DNA of 9,402 nucleotides, from contig JAQTRT010000111.1 in assembly GCA_028711675.1 (NCBI GenBank), forward strand, positions 1 to 9,402, given 5' to 3'. Position numbers and translations under genes: made by a program. The DNA is from a bacterium. GTDB lineage: Bacteria > Spirochaetota > JAHITG01. Below are positions 6,753 through 9,402 of the stretch, one piece after another (positions within the stretch are counted from its first letter, which is position 1; the number at the start of each line of letters is the position of its first letter). The notes under the pieces are model-generated. The model did not search any database and was not told the DNA's origin. It saw only the letters and a program-made list of their open reading frames with translations.

Positions 6753-9402
6753 TGAAAAGAGTCTTTTGCATAATAATTTTTTTACTTATCATTTTGCCGG
6801 GTTTCAGCGGTCTGTTTGCGGAAAGGGCTATGTACCTCTGGGGCATGGCCTATCAGCTGACACGGTATGAATCAGAGAGGAGCGAGTTCTACAGTTTTAT
6901 CCGCGCACCGAAAGGCAGGTCAGAGAATGAGATTGGGAAACTGTATTTTAACGGTTATGAAGCCCTTAATGGCGAACAAGCCGCTTTAAGGCTCTTCCTG
7001 GCTGATATGCATTCGCGCGGTCTGAAAATATACTGCCTGGGCGGAGATCCGCTCTGGGCATCTCCTTTACTCCGCGTGAACGGTGAAGCATTCTGCCGGA
7101 ACGTGCTTGATTTCAATGAGGCCGGCAGTGAGGAAGAAAGATTTGACGGCGTCATCTTTGACGTGGAACCGTACGGCCTCGGCGACTGGCAGACCAATAA
7201 CAGGAGTATATGGACCAACTACCTGCTGCTCCTGAAGAACTGCAAGGCCATGGTGGAAACTTATAACATTTCGAACAGCTCATCCCTGGAATTCGGGGAC
7301 AGCATCCCGGTCTGGTATGATGAGGATTCGTCCACTAACACCAATCCCCGGAAGGTACAGACCAATACCCATTTCGTCGTGCTTATGGATTATACGGATA
7401 ATTCCAACCAGATGATCTGGCGGGCCACGAATGAATGCCGGAACGGTGTGAGCCTGGGAAGAAAAGTATCCGTGGCCGCTGAGACCTACAGTATCGTGGC
7501 AGGCTCCGAGACCTTCTGGCAGGAAGGGAATTCCTATATGGAGCAGGTCTTTAAAGCGGTCTCGAACTCATCCACAGGCCTGGGCCGGTTCAGCAGTTTC
7601 AAGGGATTTACCGTGCATTTTTATGAGGATGTCAGCTCTGAGAACGCATACAGGAACCTGGATCCTTTATCCCCTAACAGCCATATCAACGCACCTGTGG
7701 CCTTCCTGACAAGCCCGAACGGCAGGGAGGGTCTCAGCTACAGTTCGAATATAGTGATCACGTGGAATACCGTTGATCCTGACGCGGATACGCTCTCTAT
7801 CCATCTTCTTTATTCCTCCAACAACGGAACGAACTGGAACGATCTTCCCGGCGTGGATAAAGAAGGGAATTCCCGGGACGTGAATGACGGCCGTTATGTC
7901 TGGGACCTGGCTGCCGCGGCTGAAGGGGAACGCTACCGCATCAAGATAAAGGTATGGGACAGCACTTTTACCAATTTTGACGTATCGGATTATAAACTGA
8001 GAATAACCAAAACAGCCGTGCAGAACACGAATCACTGGTCAGGCACGAACAGCCTGGGAAATGCCGGCTGCAAGCCCCAGATCATTTTTGACGACCAGGA
8101 CCCTTCGATCCTGCATTCTGTTTTTTATGATGCCTGGGCTCCCATCGGCCTGTATTATAAAAAAAGCACGGACATGGGCGTGAGCTGGGATTCTTTGATC
8201 ACCATTTCCGATTCCACGGGTCCGCCCAAGAAACCATCCATGGCCGTCAGGAATAATAAAGTGGCCGTCGTGTATCTGAAGGGCGCTGATTATGCTGAAC
8301 CGCTCTACATCCGCATCAGCACCAACGGAGGGGGCAGTTTCGCGTCCGAATACAGGATCGATAACAGCTCGGGTAATGAAAAGAACTTTCCCGACATCGC
8401 CATCGACAGCGCGGGTAACCTTCATGTCGTGTGGATGGAGAATACAGGGAGCCGCGTAATCAAATACAGGATGCAGACCAATCACCGTAATTGGGGCAGT
8501 ATCCGGGACCTTGATACGTATGCCTATATTTTTAAACATCCAGCCATCTGCGTGGATCAGGCCGACAATCTTCATGTGGTTTATGACAGGAGGAATTGGT
8601 TTGGCAATAAAGGCATCCGGTACTGCAAGAAGACCAATGGCATATGGACATCTTCTTCGGATATCTGGACAGCATCGCAGAAGAATGATTCCGAAAATAT
8701 CATGGCCCCTGATATAACTGAGAACGGTAATATCGTTCATGTGGTCTGGCAGACATCAGGGACCAATCCTTTAAAAGCTAATACCAATTCACATATCCTG
8801 TATCTCCGGAAGACTAATACTCCCTCGGGTACCTGGTCTTCCAGTGTGACTATCGGAACAGGATATGTTCCGTGTGTGGCCGGTTACGGGAATGATCTTC
8901 ATATTGTCTGGTATGATGCCAGGAACGAAGCGTATGGTCAGATCAAATACAGGTATAGCAGGAATAACGGTGCGTCTTTCAGCAATAGTGATCTGATCAT
9001 CGATAATTCCGATGTTCCTTACTGGGCAGGTCTCGGTGAAACCTATGAACTGGTCAACCCTTATGTCAGTATACCCTATGTGGCTGTCTCAAAGGAGAAA
9101 GATACTGTCATAACCTGGAGGGAGTACAGCAGCGCGGCAATTAAATACGTGTTTAAATTCAACACGATCAAGCTCGAGGTCCCCAGGAACCTTTCCCTGA
9201 ACCTTGTTACGGGGGACCGTACGGCCCTGAAATTAAAATGGGAACCTCCTTCCACTTATTATCCCAATAAATACCGTGTGTACCGGGCTACCAATTTCAG
9301 CGCAGATTATGACCTCATCACCGGCAGCGTGTACGGACTGGAATACCTGGATACAGGCCTGCTGACGAACCGGCAGTATAAATACAAGGTCCAGGCTGTT
9401 CT
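6752..9402 (+). CDS. Large exported multidomain protein: glycosidase-like TIM barrel, Ig-like domain, seven-repeat propeller, FN3 (3' truncated)
   Basis: My own translation from the ATG at 6752 stays open for 883 codons to the right edge, so the C-terminus is missing. A signal peptide spans residues 1-23 (hydrophobic IIIFLLIILPGF, likely cut after LFA). Residues 24-305 look like a TIM-barrel glycosidase-like domain: strand LKIYCLGG (91-98), the motif DGVIFDVEPY (132-141), strand FVVLMDYTD (208-216) and AAET (242-245). Residues 312-420 form an Ig-like domain with the SPNG...ITW...D-x-D-x-L pattern of bacterial surface enzymes. Residues 438-808 hold seven repeats of about 50-55 residues. Residues from 809 start a fibronectin type III domain. 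The gene overlaps the barrel gene by one base (TGATG), with GGGAG about 10 nt upstream, so it is probably translated by coupling. A surface-displayed glycan-active or glycan-binding protein is the best guess; a C-terminal sorting domain may lie beyond the window. Architecture is clear, activity is not. Confidence 0.5.
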   Translation, partial: MKRVFCIIIFLLIILPGFSGLFAERAMYLWGMAYQLTRYESERSEFYSFIRAPKGRSENEIGKLYFNGYEALNGEQAALRLFLADMHSRGLKIYCLGGDPLWASPLLRVNGEAFCRNVLDFNEAGSEEERFDGVIFDVEPYGLGDWQTNNRSIWTNYLLLLKNCKAMVETYNISNSSSLEFGDSIPVWYDEDSSTNTNPRKVQTNTHFVVLMDYTDNSNQMIWRATNECRNGVSLGRKVSVAAETYSIVAGSETFWQEGNSYMEQVFKAVSNSSTGLGRFSSFKGFTVHFYEDVSSENAYRNLDPLSPNSHINAPVAFLTSPNGREGLSYSSNIVITWNTVDPDADTLSIHLLYSSNNGTNWNDLPGVDKEGNSRDVNDGRYVWDLAAAAEGERYRIKIKVWDSTFTNFDVSDYKLRITKTAVQNTNHWSGTNSLGNAGCKPQIIFDDQDPSILHSVFYDAWAPIGLYYKKSTDMGVSWDSLITISDSTGPPKKPSMAVRNNKVAVVYLKGADYAEPLYIRISTNGGGSFASEYRIDNSSGNEKNFPDIAIDSAGNLHVVWMENTGSRVIKYRMQTNHRNWGSIRDLDTYAYIFKHPAICVDQADNLHVVYDRRNWFGNKGIRYCKKTNGIWTSSSDIWTASQKNDSENIMAPDITENGNIVHVVWQTSGTNPLKANTNSHILYLRKTNTPSGTWSSSVTIGTGYVPCVAGYGNDLHIVWYDARNEAYGQIKYRYSRNNGASFSNSDLIIDNSDVPYWAGLGETYELVNPYVSIPYVAVSKEKDTVITWREYSSAAIKYVFKFNTIKLEVPRNLSLNLVTGDRTALKLKWEPPSTYYPNKYRVYRATNFSADYDLITGSVYGLEYLDTGLLTNRQYKYKVQAV
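7145..7171 (+). other. GH18-like DGxxxDxE acidic motif in the N-terminal barrel
   Basis: Residues 132-140 of the large exported protein read DGVIFDVEP. Aligned on the GH18 signature DGxDxDxE, Asp132, Asp137 and Glu139 are kept, and the middle Asp is Ile135. Glu139 would be the proton donor if this is a GH18-type site. A short acidic motif at a strand end also occurs in other TIM-barrel families, so this is suggestive only. Confidence 0.5.
7685..8011 (+). other. Ig-like domain between catalytic-like barrel and propeller
   Basis: Residues 312-420 of the large exported protein match the common bacterial module that begins APVAFLTSPNG, continues with ITWNTVDPDADTLSI and carries an S-x-N-x-G-x-x-W turn (355-362), then RYVWDL and RIKIKVWDS strands. 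Such modules are usually spacers or carbohydrate-contact units in secreted hydrolases. Confidence 0.5.
8063..9175 (+). repeat. Seven protein-level repeats, probable seven-bladed beta-propeller with Asp boxes
   Basis: Seven units share a core strand of the type L-H-x-V-[WYF]. The cores start at residues 454, 504, 557, 607, 662, 716 and 786, so steps are 50, 53, 50, 55, 54 and 70. Each core is preceded by a P-x-[IVM]-x-[VIF] strand, and most are followed by an I-x-Y-[RK] strand. Asp boxes of the form S-x-[DN]-x-G-x-x-[WF] sit at 472-479, 523-530 and 736-743. This is the layout of sialidase-like or BNR propellers. The DNA copies are diverged, so this is an old duplication and not a recent tandem repeat. 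Confidence 0.5.
9176..9402 (+). other. Fibronectin type III domain, cut by the window edge
   Basis: Residues 809-883 of the large exported protein show the FN3 pattern: VPRNLSL opening, LKLKWEPP strand, YRVYRA strand, then YLDTGL and YKYKVQAV. Only the last strand is missing. FN3 domains are frequent spacers in secreted polysaccharide-active enzymes and often precede C-terminal sorting domains. Confidence 0.5.

Noticed and set aside
7814..7837. Fourth Asp-box-like motif (residues 355-362) as an extra propeller blade
   Set aside because: It sits inside the Ig-like domain, whose common consensus contains the same S-x-[DN]-x-G-x-x-W turn, and it lacks the L-H-x-V-W core of the blades.
8039..8740. 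233-codon open frame on the - strand
   Set aside because: It is opposite the propeller repeats of the large exported protein. Its pattern follows the repeat codons and shows no family features.

Overview
The window reads as one co-directional block of six + strand genes, with no RNA gene, mobile element or CRISPR array visible. The 5' gene is cut by the left edge and the 3' gene runs off the right edge. The gaps are short (48, 82, 46 and 17 nt, then a 1-nt overlap), none holds a convincing terminator, and no stretch over 300 bases lacks a gene. Base composition looks close to balanced. The organism is diderm: a beta-barrel protein ends in a terminal Phe, and one exported protein ends in a FlgD-type Ig domain of the kind found in Bacteroidota-like phyla and many uncultured candidate phyla. 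The sequence alone does not fix the phylum; an uncultured, polysaccharide-degrading lineage is my inference.

Left part (1-4499), sugar uptake and use. It holds the C-terminal part of a ROK-family protein (probably a sugar-responsive regulator), a sugar-type ABC transporter substrate-binding lipoprotein, and a cytosolic GH94-family disaccharide phosphorylase whose N-terminus most resembles chitobiose phosphorylases. ABC permease and ATPase genes are not in the window.

Right part (4546-9402), cell-surface proteins. It holds an exported protein with a ZU5-like middle and a FlgD-type Ig C-terminus, a PorV/UPF0164-like outer-membrane barrel, and a very large exported protein that is not closed in this window. 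That last protein has at least 883 residues: a TIM-barrel glycosidase-like N-terminus with a GH18-like DGxxxDxE motif, an Ig-like domain, seven repeats that look like a seven-bladed propeller with Asp boxes, and the start of a fibronectin type III domain.

Working model (inference): a compact glycan-use operon outside the classical SusC/SusD plan. The large surface protein would bind or cut a polymer, the barrel and FlgD-type protein would serve export or surface display, the lipoprotein would capture the released oligosaccharide, and the GH94 enzyme would split it with phosphate. The GH18-like motif, the chitobiose-phosphorylase-like GH94 and a ROK protein together make a beta-linked GlcNAc or glucose oligosaccharide a reasonable guess, but the substrate is unproven.
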